Shown here piece after piece: positions 33,769-41,986 of a stretch of DNA of 56,959 nt. This DNA is from Flavobacterium daemonense (GTDB lineage: Bacteria; Bacteroidota; Bacteroidia; Flavobacteriales; Flavobacteriaceae), in contig NZ_VJYD01000021.1 in assembly GCF_007341385.1 (NCBI RefSeq), positions 1-56,959 of the forward strand, given 5' to 3'. A program made the position numbers and the translations under genes. The number at the start of each line of letters is the position of its first letter. The first letter of the stretch is position 1. The notes below the pieces were generated by a model. It ran no database searches. It was not told the origin of the DNA and saw only the letters and a list, made by a program, of their open reading frames with translations.

Positions 33769-33813
33769 AAAAAATCCCAAACTCAATCTCTAAGATTGGA
33801 ATTTGGGATTTTT
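33769..33813. repeat. AAATCCCAAA hairpin upstream of membrane-protein gene
   Basis: AAAAATCCCAAA pairs with the near-complementary TTTGGGATTTTT arm, with an inner CAATCT/AGATTG pair. Its arms and T run resemble the hairpin at 33014-33059. On the minus strand it may terminate gldC. Confidence 0.8.
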
Positions 33814-33842
33814 ATTGATCACTTTAATTCATCGGCATAAGA

Positions 33843-33875
33843 AAACCCGATAGGTTTTAAAAACCTGTCGGGTTT
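33843..33875. repeat. AAACCCGATAGGTTT hairpin
   Basis: The stem has 15 pairs, one of them G-U, with a three-base loop. It is a second copy of the hairpin at 3398-3430, here 28 bases after the gldC stop. Confidence 0.8.
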
Positions 33876-33902
33876 ATATTAGCAATCGTTTGTCATTTTT
33901 AA

Positions 33903-34238
33903 TTACTTCGTAAGCTCCAGTTTTTCTGCAAAATAATCACAGAAATCTTTCATTGTGTCCGACATTTTCTCATCATCGGTTGCGCGCTTAAAAGTATCAG
34001 CCATAGCAACTAAAGTTTGATGGAAAAAGATTTTCATTTCGTCTACCGGCATATCTTTTGTCCATAAATCGATACGCATCGTTTCTTTTGCTTTGCTGTC
34101 CCAGATAGAAAGCATAATCGCTTTTGCTTCTTCTGCCTGAACACCGCCGTCTTGCGCACTCCAAGTTAATTTTTCTGGAACGCGATTTTCATCTAATTCT
34201 ATATTGAATTTAATTTCTGAATTTATTGTATTTGACAT
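33903..34238 (-). CDS. gldC: Gliding motility protein GldC
   Basis: A 111-residue soluble acidic protein without a signal peptide, matching GldC (SEIKFNIELDENRVPEKLTWSAQDGG). In F. johnsoniae loss of GldC weakens colony spreading and gliding without abolishing it. The protein is homologous to a group of small flavobacterial proteins, and its biochemical role is not established. The ATG overlaps the gldB stop by one base (TAATG), so translation is coupled. Confidence 0.93.
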   Translation of the reverse strand: MSNTINSEIKFNIELDENRVPEKLTWSAQDGGVQAEEAKAIMLSIWDSKAKETMRIDLWTKDMPVDEMKIFFHQTLVAMADTFKRATDDEKMSDTMKDFCDYFAEKLELTK

Positions 34239-35194
34239 TATTTCTTAGGTTTATATTTTGACTTTTCGAAAATCTCTTTCGCATTAACTTTTAATAATTC
34301 CGGCAAAGTTACGTTATTGTTTTTCATGTACGAACGCACAATCTGCCAGCCAATCCAAGCACCAACTCTTCCTGGCGAATCGTTGTCGATTTCTAAATAA
34401 AATTTAGAAAACGGAGCCGGAGCAATAAATCGGGTTGTAAGTTTTGGATCATCGCTGTACAGCATTTCTTTTTCCATAAAATAACGCCACATATACGCTT
34501 CATTTTCCTCACACCATTTAATTTGTTCTGGTGTATATCCAATCTTATCAGCATCTGAATATTCAGGCAGCAATAAATCTTTTGCATATAATTGCTTTCC
34601 TTCAAAAATCATTTGAGAAACCAGATTTTTTTCACCATAAACAGGAATATTTCGGTAAGTAAAACTCGAAACCACATCTGGCATGATTTGTTTCTCTTCA
34701 AAATTTTGTTTCAAATAATTGGGAAACTCATAAAATTTATGCTCTTTTCCTAAATACAATTCTAACGCGACAATTACCAGACTGTCTGCATAAATTGCTT
34801 TTGCATTATAATCCATTTCTCCAATAACGGTAATTACTTTTGGCGTTTTGGTTTTGGGAAAATAATATTTTACATGCTGAAAAAGCGAATTGAATTCTTG
34901 GTGAACAGGTTCAAAATTGCTGTATTTTTTCTGCACTTCGCTGTACACTTCGCGCCAAATTGGCTCCTGCATTTTTTTTATCCATACTGCATCATCATTT
35001 CCAGCTGGAAAAAAGTAAGGATATTGCTTTTTTAATTTTCCTAGATCTTCAGGTTTTGCTTCAAAAAATGCTTTATCAAAACGTTCTACCTTAACATCAA
35101 CCGGAATTTCTTCAACTTCTTTTTCGACTTTGCTTTTTTGTTCACACGACAAAAAAAACAGACACAGAAGCAACGTAAAGCGGTATAATTTCAT
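34238..35194 (-). CDS. gldB: Gliding motility lipoprotein GldB
   Basis: A 318-residue lipoprotein with a type II signal peptide and lipobox FFLSC (Cys17). GldB is required for gliding in F. johnsoniae and related to T9SS/gliding function. The family has a zincin-like fold, but no intact HExxH motif is visible here. Matching parts are KVERFDKAFFEAKPEDLGKL near the start and the DNDSPGRVGAWIGWQIV block near the end. It is translationally coupled to gldC and divergent from nadE. Confidence 0.93.
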   Translation of the reverse strand: MKLYRFTLLLCLFFLSCEQKSKVEKEVEEIPVDVKVERFDKAFFEAKPEDLGKLKKQYPYFFPAGNDDAVWIKKMQEPIWREVYSEVQKKYSNFEPVHQEFNSLFQHVKYYFPKTKTPKVITVIGEMDYNAKAIYADSLVIVALELYLGKEHKFYEFPNYLKQNFEEKQIMPDVVSSFTYRNIPVYGEKNLVSQMIFEGKQLYAKDLLLPEYSDADKIGYTPEQIKWCEENEAYMWRYFMEKEMLYSDDPKLTTRFIAPAPFSKFYLEIDNDSPGRVGAWIGWQIVRSYMKNNNVTLPELLKVNAKEIFEKSKYKPKK

Positions 35195-35278
35195 TTTATT
35201 TTAATTAGATTTGTGTTGCTGGAATTAAACTACATATATATGTTATTTATGTAATATATGTAATCAAAAATATTTGTG

Positions 35279-35286
35279 CAAATATA
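35279..35286 (-). promoter_or_regulatory. TAnnTTTG -7 box candidate of gldB
   Basis: TATATTTG on the minus strand matches exactly and lies 85 bases before the gldB ATG. It is half of an ATATTTG-TG-CAAATAT palindrome in the gldB-nadE divergent region. Confidence 0.5.
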
Positions 35287-35315
35287 CACCCCTGTATCTT
35301 AAAACTTGAATTATT

Positions 35316-36122
35316 ATGGCTAAAAAAAGTACTATTCAAACAGAAAAAGTAAATATCCACATTGTAGAGTGGCTAAAAAATTATGCTGAACGCGCAAAAG
35401 TGAACGGTTTTGTAATTGGAATTTCTGGCGGAGTTGATTCTGCGGTTACCTCAACTTTATGTGCACAGACTGGTTTACAGGTTTTATGTGTTGAAATGCC
35501 GATTCATCAAGCCGAAAGTCAAGTTTCGAGAGCAAAAGAACATATTGAGCAATTGAAAAAACGATTCCCTAATGTTTCAAGCGTAGAAACCGATTTAACG
35601 GCTACTTTTGAAGCTTTTAAGGCCTCGGTTCCAAAAACTGATGACGAAGCAAAGGTTAGCCTTTCTTTAGCTAATACACGCGCTCGTATTCGAATGACTT
35701 CTTTATATTATTTAGCAGGAATTCACGGCCTTTTAGTTGCAGGAACAGGAAATAAAGTGGAAGACTTTGGTGTAGGATTTTACACAAAATACGGAGACGG
35801 CGGTGTCGATTTAAGTCCAATTGCCGACTTGATGAAATCTGATGTTTATGCTTTGGGAGAATTTTTAGAAATTCCACAATCCATTTTAACAGCAGCTCCA
35901 ACAGACGGATTATTTGGCGACAATCGTACAGATGAAGACCAATTAGGAGCAAGTTATGACGAACTCGAATGGGCAATGTTGGCAGCGGAGTCAGGAAAAA
36001 CGGCAGATGACTTTAATGGGAGAGAAAAATCTGTCTTCGAAATTTATAAACGATTAAACACCAGCAACAAGCACAAAATGGATGCAATTCCGGTATGTTT
36101 GATACCAAAAACGTTAAAATAA
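35316..36122 (+). CDS. nadE: Ammonia-dependent NAD+ synthetase NadE
   Basis: Final step of NAD biosynthesis: amidates nicotinic acid adenine dinucleotide using ATP and ammonia. The PP-loop SGGVDSAV (residue 37 onwards), GTGNKVEDFGVGFYTKYGD and the SPIADLMKSDVYALG segment are diagnostic. At 268 residues it is the short, synthetase-only form without a glutaminase domain. It is divergent from gldB, and a response-regulator gene follows 94 bases later. Confidence 0.96.
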   Translation: MAKKSTIQTEKVNIHIVEWLKNYAERAKVNGFVIGISGGVDSAVTSTLCAQTGLQVLCVEMPIHQAESQVSRAKEHIEQLKKRFPNVSSVETDLTATFEAFKASVPKTDDEAKVSLSLANTRARIRMTSLYYLAGIHGLLVAGTGNKVEDFGVGFYTKYGDGGVDLSPIADLMKSDVYALGEFLEIPQSILTAAPTDGLFGDNRTDEDQLGASYDELEWAMLAAESGKTADDFNGREKSVFEIYKRLNTSNKHKMDAIPVCLIPKTLK

Positions 36123-36216
36123 AACTTTTTAACATTTGTCTGTTATAAACTACAGAATTTATTTATTAATTTTACCGTTCCAAAAACATGATAACAATTC
36201 TAAAAAGGTAAAAATT

Positions 36217-36846
36217 ATGATTAAAGTATGTCTAGCAGACAATCATCCTGTGACGCACTTTGGCGTTAAGTCTTATTTCAAAGACCACGATCAAATTTCA
36301 ATTGTTGCCAACGTAGGCAATTTTTCAATGGTTAGAGATATTCTTCAAACGAAGGAGATCGACATCCTAATTCTAGATTTAGAGTTAGAAGGTCTTTCGA
36401 GCATCTTTGAAGTTAAATCTATCTTGAAAAACTTCCCAAAAACAAAAATTGTAATTTTTAGTGACCTCGCTGAACAAATGTATGCTCCAAATGCAATTAA
36501 AGCAGGGGTTTCTGGGTATGTACACAAAACAGAAAAACTTGAAACATTAGGTCTTTCTATTATTAAAGTACACGAAGGAAAAATTATTATCAACGAAACA
36601 GTTCGCAAAAACATGGCCCTTATTGCTAAACAAAGCAAAAGCGAACGTTTGTACAGAAAACTTTCTAATCGCGAGATTGAAGTTTTACGTTACTTAAGTG
36701 ACGGAAAGAAAAACAATGAAATTTCTAAAATCTTAAATCTGAACGAAAAAACGATCAGTACTTACAAATTAAGATTATTGACTAAATTGAATGTTACTAA
36801 TTTAGTTGACTTAGTAAACAAAGCTAAGACTTTAGAAATTATTTAA
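36217..36846 (+). CDS. NarL/LuxR-type response regulator
   Basis: A 209-residue response regulator: receiver domain (residues about 1-120) with Asp54 as the phospho-acceptor (ILDLELEG) and Lys in the VHKTEK segment, and a C-terminal LuxR helix-turn-helix (LSNREIEVLRYLSDGKKNNEIS...KTISTYKLRLLTKL). I choose the ATG at 36217, because the upstream in-frame TTG would add 27 residues without similarity. No cognate histidine kinase is in the window. Similar RRs often act with orphan kinases elsewhere. It is 94 bases after nadE and ends at a strong terminator. Confidence 0.92.
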   Translation: MIKVCLADNHPVTHFGVKSYFKDHDQISIVANVGNFSMVRDILQTKEIDILILDLELEGLSSIFEVKSILKNFPKTKIVIFSDLAEQMYAPNAIKAGVSGYVHKTEKLETLGLSIIKVHEGKIIINETVRKNMALIAKQSKSERLYRKLSNREIEVLRYLSDGKKNNEISKILNLNEKTISTYKLRLLTKLNVTNLVDLVNKAKTLEII

Positions 36847-36885
36847 ATTAATGGTTGATTTGCCCCGGCAAAACCATCAGTCATA

Positions 36886-36924
36886 AAAAAAAGCTCTATA
36901 TTGATTATCGATATAGAGCTTTTT
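36886..36924. terminator. Bidirectional terminator between response regulator and dnaG
   Basis: A perfect stem AAAAAGCTCTATAT with its complement and an eight-to-ten-base loop, with A and T runs on either side, lies between the two convergent genes. Confidence 0.85.
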
Positions 36925-36930
36925 GAATTA

Positions 36931-39000
36931 TTAGTGATATGGAACTACTACCCGTCCTAATTTCTTCGAAAAATTATTGAGCAGTTTCGAATAATCAACC
37001 ACCATCGATAATACTTCCGAATTATCTTCCTGCGGATCTGTCATCAAAGAATTTTTCAAATCCTGAATGATTTTTGAAACCAAATACCAACGTAGCGAAA
37101 ATATAGTATCTGATACATTTTGCTCGATTGTTACATTTTTGTGTTTCGGAAAAATATTTTGCCCTTCCCAATCGTGAATGACTACTTTTTCATCTTCCAT
37201 TAAAATATTTGTTACTTCCTGAGCAAATTCTGGAGGCAAATGCATTAAATATTTATCTAGACTAAATGTCTCATTTTGATTGTAAAAATCGATTAAACCA
37301 TTGAAAATGCTTTGAAACAAAGTATTTGACAACTCAATCTCATCTTCTTGAAGACTCAAATATATTTTTTCAAAAACTTTATATTCTTTTTTTTCAGAAA
37401 CCTCTTTTATATTTCCCTCTTCATCAGCTTTTAGGAAAACATCTTCGAAACTTTCAACGACGCTTCCGTACAAAAGAAGGATTTCAATAACCTTTCTTTC
37501 GAATTCATATAAAATATCGACTTTTTGATTTTGCTCTGCTGAATATCCTGCGTCTCCAGGATAATCATAACCTTCTGGCGGTCCAGTTCTTGGATCTTCC
37601 GGATCTCCTCCTGAGAATGTACCTGCTTGCGGAGGCTGATTTCTATGAACTTCAAAAGGCCTTTGTTCTTGTTTTTGCTTTTTATTAGCTTCGGCAATAT
37701 CTTTTTGAATCAACTGCGCCAAAGTACTCACCAAAACCTGCTCAGAAATATCCATTATTCGGGCACATTCCTGAATATATACTTCACGCTGGATGCGATC
37801 TGGAATTTTTGAAATACTGGCTACCATATCCCGAATCAAATCGGCTTTTTTTATAGGATCGTTTTTTGCTTCGTTCATCAAAATCGAAGCTTTAAACTGT
37901 ATAAAATCTTTGCTGTTGTTTTCTAAATAAGCGACTAATTCATCATGTGAATTTTTGCGGGCGAAACTATCTGGATCTTCTCCATCGGGAAATGAACAAA
38001 CTCTAACATTCATACCTTCTTCTAGAATCAAATCGATTCCTCGGATAGAAGCACGCAAACCAGCAGCATCTCCGTCAAAAAGCACAGTAATATTTCGTGT
38101 CAATCGATTAATCAAACGAATCTGATCTGGCGTTAAAGCAGTTCCGGATGAAGCTACAACATTCTCAATTCCGGCTTGGCTAAACTGAATTACATCGGTA
38201 TAACCTTCAACCAAATAACAATTGTTTTGTTTGGCGATCGATTGCTTGGCATGATAAATTCCGTAAAGCACTTTACTTTTATGGTAAATATCACTTTCTG
38301 GCGAATTCAGATATTTTGCAGCTTTTTTGTCATTGGTTAAAATACGTCCGCCAAAACCTAAAACTCTGCCCGACATACTTTGAATTGGAAACATCACACG
38401 GCCTTTAAATCGGTCAAAAGGACGATCTTCTCTAGGAATGGTCAATCCCGTGCTTTCTAAAAATTCTAATTTATAGCCTTTTCCTAATGCTTCTTTTGTC
38501 AAAGCATCCCAAGTTTCCGGAGAATATCCTAAATTGAATTTTTTAATGGTTTCATTTGTAAATCCTCTTTCTTTAAAATAAGACAAACCAATGGCTTTTC
38601 CTTCCTCAGAATTTAATAAAACATCCTGAAAATATTTGGCAGCAAATTCAGAAACCAAATACATACTTTCACGAATATCTGTATTTGCTTTTTCTGCTTC
38701 AGACTGCTCTGTTTCTTCAATTTCGATATTGTATTTTTTGGCTAAATACCGAATCGCTTCTGGATAAGTAAACTGCGAATGCTCCATCAAAAATTTAACA
38801 GAATTTCCGCCTTTTCCGGTACTGAAATCTTTCCAAATTCCTTTTGCGGGCGAAACCATGAACGAGGGAGAGCGCTCATCTGAGAATGGACTCAACCCTT
38901 TAAAGTTGCTTCCTGCACGCTTCAAATTAACAAAATCGCCGATAACCTCCTCTACTCGAGCAGTTTCAAAAACAGTATCAATTGTATTTTGTGAAATCAA
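36931..39000 (-). CDS. dnaG: DNA primase DnaG lacking zinc ligands
   Basis: Makes RNA primers at replication forks. The 689-residue protein has the N-terminal domain, the TOPRIM domain (EGYTDVIQFSQ, then LFDGDAAGLRA at about residues 265-330) and a C-terminal helicase-binding part. In the N-terminal zinc-ribbon the usual Cys, His, Cys, Cys are replaced by Ser37, Ser40, Asp58 and Thr61, although the surrounding frame (FKGLSPFSDERSPSF, GGNSVKFLMEH) is conserved. It appears otherwise intact, and the substitution may be a group trait. A terminator separates it from the response regulator. Confidence 0.96.
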   Translation of the reverse strand: MISQNTIDTVFETARVEEVIGDFVNLKRAGSNFKGLSPFSDERSPSFMVSPAKGIWKDFSTGKGGNSVKFLMEHSQFTYPEAIRYLAKKYNIEIEETEQSEAEKANTDIRESMYLVSEFAAKYFQDVLLNSEEGKAIGLSYFKERGFTNETIKKFNLGYSPETWDALTKEALGKGYKLEFLESTGLTIPREDRPFDRFKGRVMFPIQSMSGRVLGFGGRILTNDKKAAKYLNSPESDIYHKSKVLYGIYHAKQSIAKQNNCYLVEGYTDVIQFSQAGIENVVASSGTALTPDQIRLINRLTRNITVLFDGDAAGLRASIRGIDLILEEGMNVRVCSFPDGEDPDSFARKNSHDELVAYLENNSKDFIQFKASILMNEAKNDPIKKADLIRDMVASISKIPDRIQREVYIQECARIMDISEQVLVSTLAQLIQKDIAEANKKQKQEQRPFEVHRNQPPQAGTFSGGDPEDPRTGPPEGYDYPGDAGYSAEQNQKVDILYEFERKVIEILLLYGSVVESFEDVFLKADEEGNIKEVSEKKEYKVFEKIYLSLQEDEIELSNTLFQSIFNGLIDFYNQNETFSLDKYLMHLPPEFAQEVTNILMEDEKVVIHDWEGQNIFPKHKNVTIEQNVSDTIFSLRWYLVSKIIQDLKNSLMTDPQEDNSEVLSMVVDYSKLLNNFSKKLGRVVVPYH

Positions 39001-39074
39001 AACGTAAATTTATTTTTAAAGTTGAAAGCCTGTAAAAGTACATAAATCCATCCTGAAATTTATTTTAAAACTAA

Positions 39075-39102
39075 AAAAAGTGCCCCTCACGAAGCACTTT
39101 TT
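39075..39102 (-). terminator. Terminator of the outer-membrane protein gene
   Basis: AAAAAGTGC pairs with GCACTTTTT around a ten-base loop. On the minus strand a T run follows. It lies about 200 bases after the stop of the 39305-40354 gene. Confidence 0.65.
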
Positions 39103-39156
39103 CTACTAACTAAACTTAAGCCATATACATATCGTATGTTGGGCGAAATCAATTTT

Positions 39157-39290
39157 AACACATAGAAACATAGATCCAATTAGCTAAAAAAAGGCGTTTC
39201 CCTTATTTAAAACAAACATAGTTAGGTAAGTGTTGAAACTAGTTTCTTTTTAATTCTTTTTTGTAAATAAAATCTATGTTTCTATGTGTT
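39157..39290. repeat. AACACATAGAAACATAGAT inverted repeat
   Basis: Perfect 19-bp arms at 39157-39175 and 39272-39290 separated by 96 bases, directly after the outer-membrane protein gene. Its CATAGAAACATAG words are internally repetitive. Confidence 0.85.
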
Positions 39291-39304
39291 TGAAAAAAAT
39301 ATAA

Positions 39305-40354
39305 TTAATTACAATCAAATCGAAGTCCAATAGAAATATTGTTTTCTTTAATTAAATTGTTCTGAAACAACGGATTCAAATCGTATTTCACATACAAGCT
39401 TAATTCTCTGTAACCAATGTATGAACTCACACCATAAATGAAATTATTTACGTTGTATTCGCCTTTTATGGTGCTTTTATATTTCAAATCTTCCTCTTCA
39501 AATTTTAAAATCTGTTTTGATTTTACATTGATTCCGGCGTAACCTCCCACTCCAAAACGGAAGCTTTTATGTGTTTTAAAATAGGTTTTCCCATCTTTTA
39601 CTGTTGGTCTTGTAAAATCAAATTCTAAATGAGCAGGAAGCACTAAATAAACATTTCTAAAACGTGATTCGGTTAAATTTATCGCGTTCGTTTCCAAGTT
39701 TGTCTGATCGCCATTTACGACAAAATAGCGATTATCCGTCGGACGAATATTGTTATACATTAATGAAAGCCCATATTTAGCGTGAAGCAAATTATCGTTT
39801 TTCATCAATCTTGAATTATACGTAAAACCCCATTCATAAAAATGTGAACCTATAAAACTGTAATTTGAATCCTGATATTTTCCATCAACCATCATATTAT
39901 TCAAGCCTAGCGCGAAGACAAACTGCGTTGTTGTTCTTCTTTCGCCGTGAATCGAGTCTTTGCATTTTTTATGATTCCAGTCATTTTTATCCCAATAAAT
40001 AACAACTTTGCCTTTCTTTGTCGAATCTTGTTCTTTAAGTTTTCCGTCTACTTTTTGCTGTACAAGATCGTTTAATTCATTTTGAGCCAAAGTCACTTTT
40101 TCTTCAATAATAACAGCTCTGGCTTCTGCCAATTCTTTCTTGCGTTTATCAGCTTGTTCTTGCGTAATTTTCCCTTCAGATAATTGCACATTTACGGCTT
40201 CAACTTCTTGCTTCAAAGTTTCTTTTTCTTCTTTAGTAACTTTCTCGATTTTATTGGCAATTTTCTTCGCTTTTGATTCAAAAGTTTCCTGTCCCAGAAC
40301 CTTGCTGACAAATAAGAAAATTAGAACTACTAGATAAATGGTAAAATTTTTCAT
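39305..40354 (-). CDS. Outer membrane beta-barrel protein with N-terminal coiled coil
   Basis: A 349-residue exported protein with a signal peptide (about 1-21, ending VLGQ), then a Lys/Glu-rich helical segment (about 22-110, likely coiled coil) and a C-terminal part with alternating hydrophobic and polar strands (FRFGVGGYAGINVKSK, FIYGVSSYIGYRELSLYVKYDL, ISIGLRFDCN), like a small outer-membrane beta-barrel. Family not recognised. It is downstream of an ECF sigma factor and its membrane partner, and may be part of their regulon or operon (gap 150 bases). Confidence 0.7.
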   Translation of the reverse strand: MKNFTIYLVVLIFLFVSKVLGQETFESKAKKIANKIEKVTKEEKETLKQEVEAVNVQLSEGKITQEQADKRKKELAEARAVIIEEKVTLAQNELNDLVQQKVDGKLKEQDSTKKGKVVIYWDKNDWNHKKCKDSIHGERRTTTQFVFALGLNNMMVDGKYQDSNYSFIGSHFYEWGFTYNSRLMKNDNLLHAKYGLSLMYNNIRPTDNRYFVVNGDQTNLETNAINLTESRFRNVYLVLPAHLEFDFTRPTVKDGKTYFKTHKSFRFGVGGYAGINVKSKQILKFEEEDLKYKSTIKGEYNVNNFIYGVSSYIGYRELSLYVKYDLNPLFQNNLIKENNISIGLRFDCN

Positions 40355-40504
40355 GATTGATTTGATTGATGATGATTAATTTAATTGTGAATGGTAAATT
40401 GTGAATGGTAAATTTTCATTGACTCTTTATCGAGTTGTCCCGAACTGAAAATCTATATCTTTTTCTTGTTTCTTGCTTCTTGCCTCTTTATCCTAGCTTC
40501 TTAC

Positions 40505-41227
40505 TCACTCCTGCTGATTTCTATTTGCCAAAGCCACTTTTACCGTCTGATAGTTTCTATTGACTTTTGTGATTACTTTTTCTCGAAACGACTCTTCTAA
40601 TTCGCCGTCAACTTGATTCAATAAGTCATCGGCGTTGACTTTAATTTTTGCTTTTGGCTTCGGTGTATTTTCGACAACAATTGTTTTTTCGGCCGTATTC
40701 AGCAATTGATCTACATTTTCTTTTTTAGGTGTTTCGGCAATTGTAGTTTGATTATTTACTGATTGTTTTTCTTGATTGTTTTTGATGATGACTGAAGACT
40801 CCGCTATTTGATTTGATTCATTCTTCCTGATTTTCTCTGATTTTTGTTCTGAAGGCTTAGTATTATTTTTTTCTTCTTTATTTAAAGTTTCCTTTGAAGG
40901 ATTTTCAGAAACTGCGATTTCATTTTTAACCGAATCAATGTTGTTTAAAACTGGCTTTTCAACCGAATCTTTTTCAGCTTCTTTTTCAACTACCCTATTT
41001 TTTGGAGTTTCAACAGCATTTTCTTTTTGATTAAAAAAGAAAGTTCCAGCCAATAAAAATCCGATAACACTTGCAGCGATGTACAACCATTTTTTGCTTT
41101 TCTTTTTAGGTTTTTCTTCGGCAACACTCAACATTGCATCCAATCGATCCCAGGCTTTGTCGCTTGGGTCAATTTGTCGCTGATTTAGTTTTTCACGGAA
41201 ATCCTTTTCAAAATTATTCGGTTCCAT
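40505..41227 (-). CDS. Membrane partner of ECF sigma factor (probable anti-sigma-like)
   Basis: A 240-residue bitopic protein. The N-terminal cytoplasmic part (about 1-45, FEKDFREKLNQRQIDPSDKAWDRL) resembles the start of anti-sigma-like proteins, then a Lys-rich stop and a transmembrane helix (about 46-65), and a long low-complexity periplasmic part rich in Lys, Glu and Asn. It overlaps the sigma gene by 14 bases, so co-translation is likely. A regulatory role is inferred from neighbourhood, not seen in a motif. Confidence 0.75.
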   Translation of the reverse strand: MEPNNFEKDFREKLNQRQIDPSDKAWDRLDAMLSVAEEKPKKKSKKWLYIAASVIGFLLAGTFFFNQKENAVETPKNRVVEKEAEKDSVEKPVLNNIDSVKNEIAVSENPSKETLNKEEKNNTKPSEQKSEKIRKNESNQIAESSVIIKNNQEKQSVNNQTTIAETPKKENVDQLLNTAEKTIVVENTPKPKAKIKVNADDLLNQVDGELEESFREKVITKVNRNYQTVKVALANRNQQE

Positions 41228-41774
41228 TATCTTGTTTTTTTAAAATAGTAATTTGTGTTTGCAGCATTTTTCTAGCGTGCGACAATTGCGATTTCGATGT
41301 TCCTTCATTAATTCCTAACATCTTGGCAATTTCATTGTGTTTGTAACCCTCGATCGCATATAAATTGAAAACCATTTTATAGCCGTCAGGCAAAGCATCA
41401 ATTAAAAACTGAATCTGTTCAACAGTAAACTGGCTGTCGATTTCATTAAAACTCTCTTCAACAAAAAATTCATCTTCAGCAAATTCTACCTTTTTCTGAA
41501 CTCTTAAATATGAAATACATTCGTTAACCATAATTCGGCGAATCCAGCCTTCAAAACTTCCTTTGTGTTCAAATTTGTTTAAGTTGGTAAACACTTTCAT
41601 AAAAGCCGTTATCATTACATCTTCTGCCAGCTGAATATCTTTTATATATTGTCGACAAACGCTTAGCATTTTTGAAGAAAACTTACCATAAATCTGTTGC
41701 TGTGCCTGACGATTGTTTTCGACAGCCAGCTTTATGATTTTGGTTTCTTCTTGATGTAACGAAATAATTTTCAT
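41214..41774 (-). CDS. ECF-type RNA polymerase sigma factor
   Basis: A 186-residue extracytoplasmic-function sigma factor with region 2 (SFEGWIRRIMVNECISYLR) and region 4 (LPDGYKMVFNLYAIEGYKHNEIAKMLGINEGTSKSQLSHARKML). The start is at an ATG with MKIISLHQEETK. It is co-translated with a probable membrane anti-sigma and followed by an outer-membrane protein gene. Target promoters cannot be predicted from this window. Confidence 0.93.
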   Translation of the reverse strand: MKIISLHQEETKIIKLAVENNRQAQQQIYGKFSSKMLSVCRQYIKDIQLAEDVMITAFMKVFTNLNKFEHKGSFEGWIRRIMVNECISYLRVQKKVEFAEDEFFVEESFNEIDSQFTVEQIQFLIDALPDGYKMVFNLYAIEGYKHNEIAKMLGINEGTSKSQLSHARKMLQTQITILKKQDNGTE

Positions 41775-41986
41775 TAATAAGCTTTCGGTTTTTGGTTTTA
41801 GAAACAGACTTCTATTAGCATAGACGATTGTCGATTTAAAATGGTTGCATGAGGGTGAAAAATTTTCAAAAAAAAAAAAATAAAAAAATAAACTCCAAAT
41901 TACAATCCACAGAAATACATAACTGATTTACAACAAAGTAAAACAATTATCTAATTGACAAATTTTCTAATTATCTAATTAAAAAA

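Larger units (their letters stand above)
39001..39304. other. Gene-free gap with terminator and inverted repeat
   Basis: This 304-base gap holds the terminator of the outer-membrane protein gene (39075-39102) and an inverted repeat at 39157-39290. I see no gene. Confidence 0.75.

Noticed and set aside
36136..36216. TTG start that would extend the response regulator by 27 residues
   Set aside because: The extension has no receiver-domain similarity, and ATG at 36217 gives the normal domain start.
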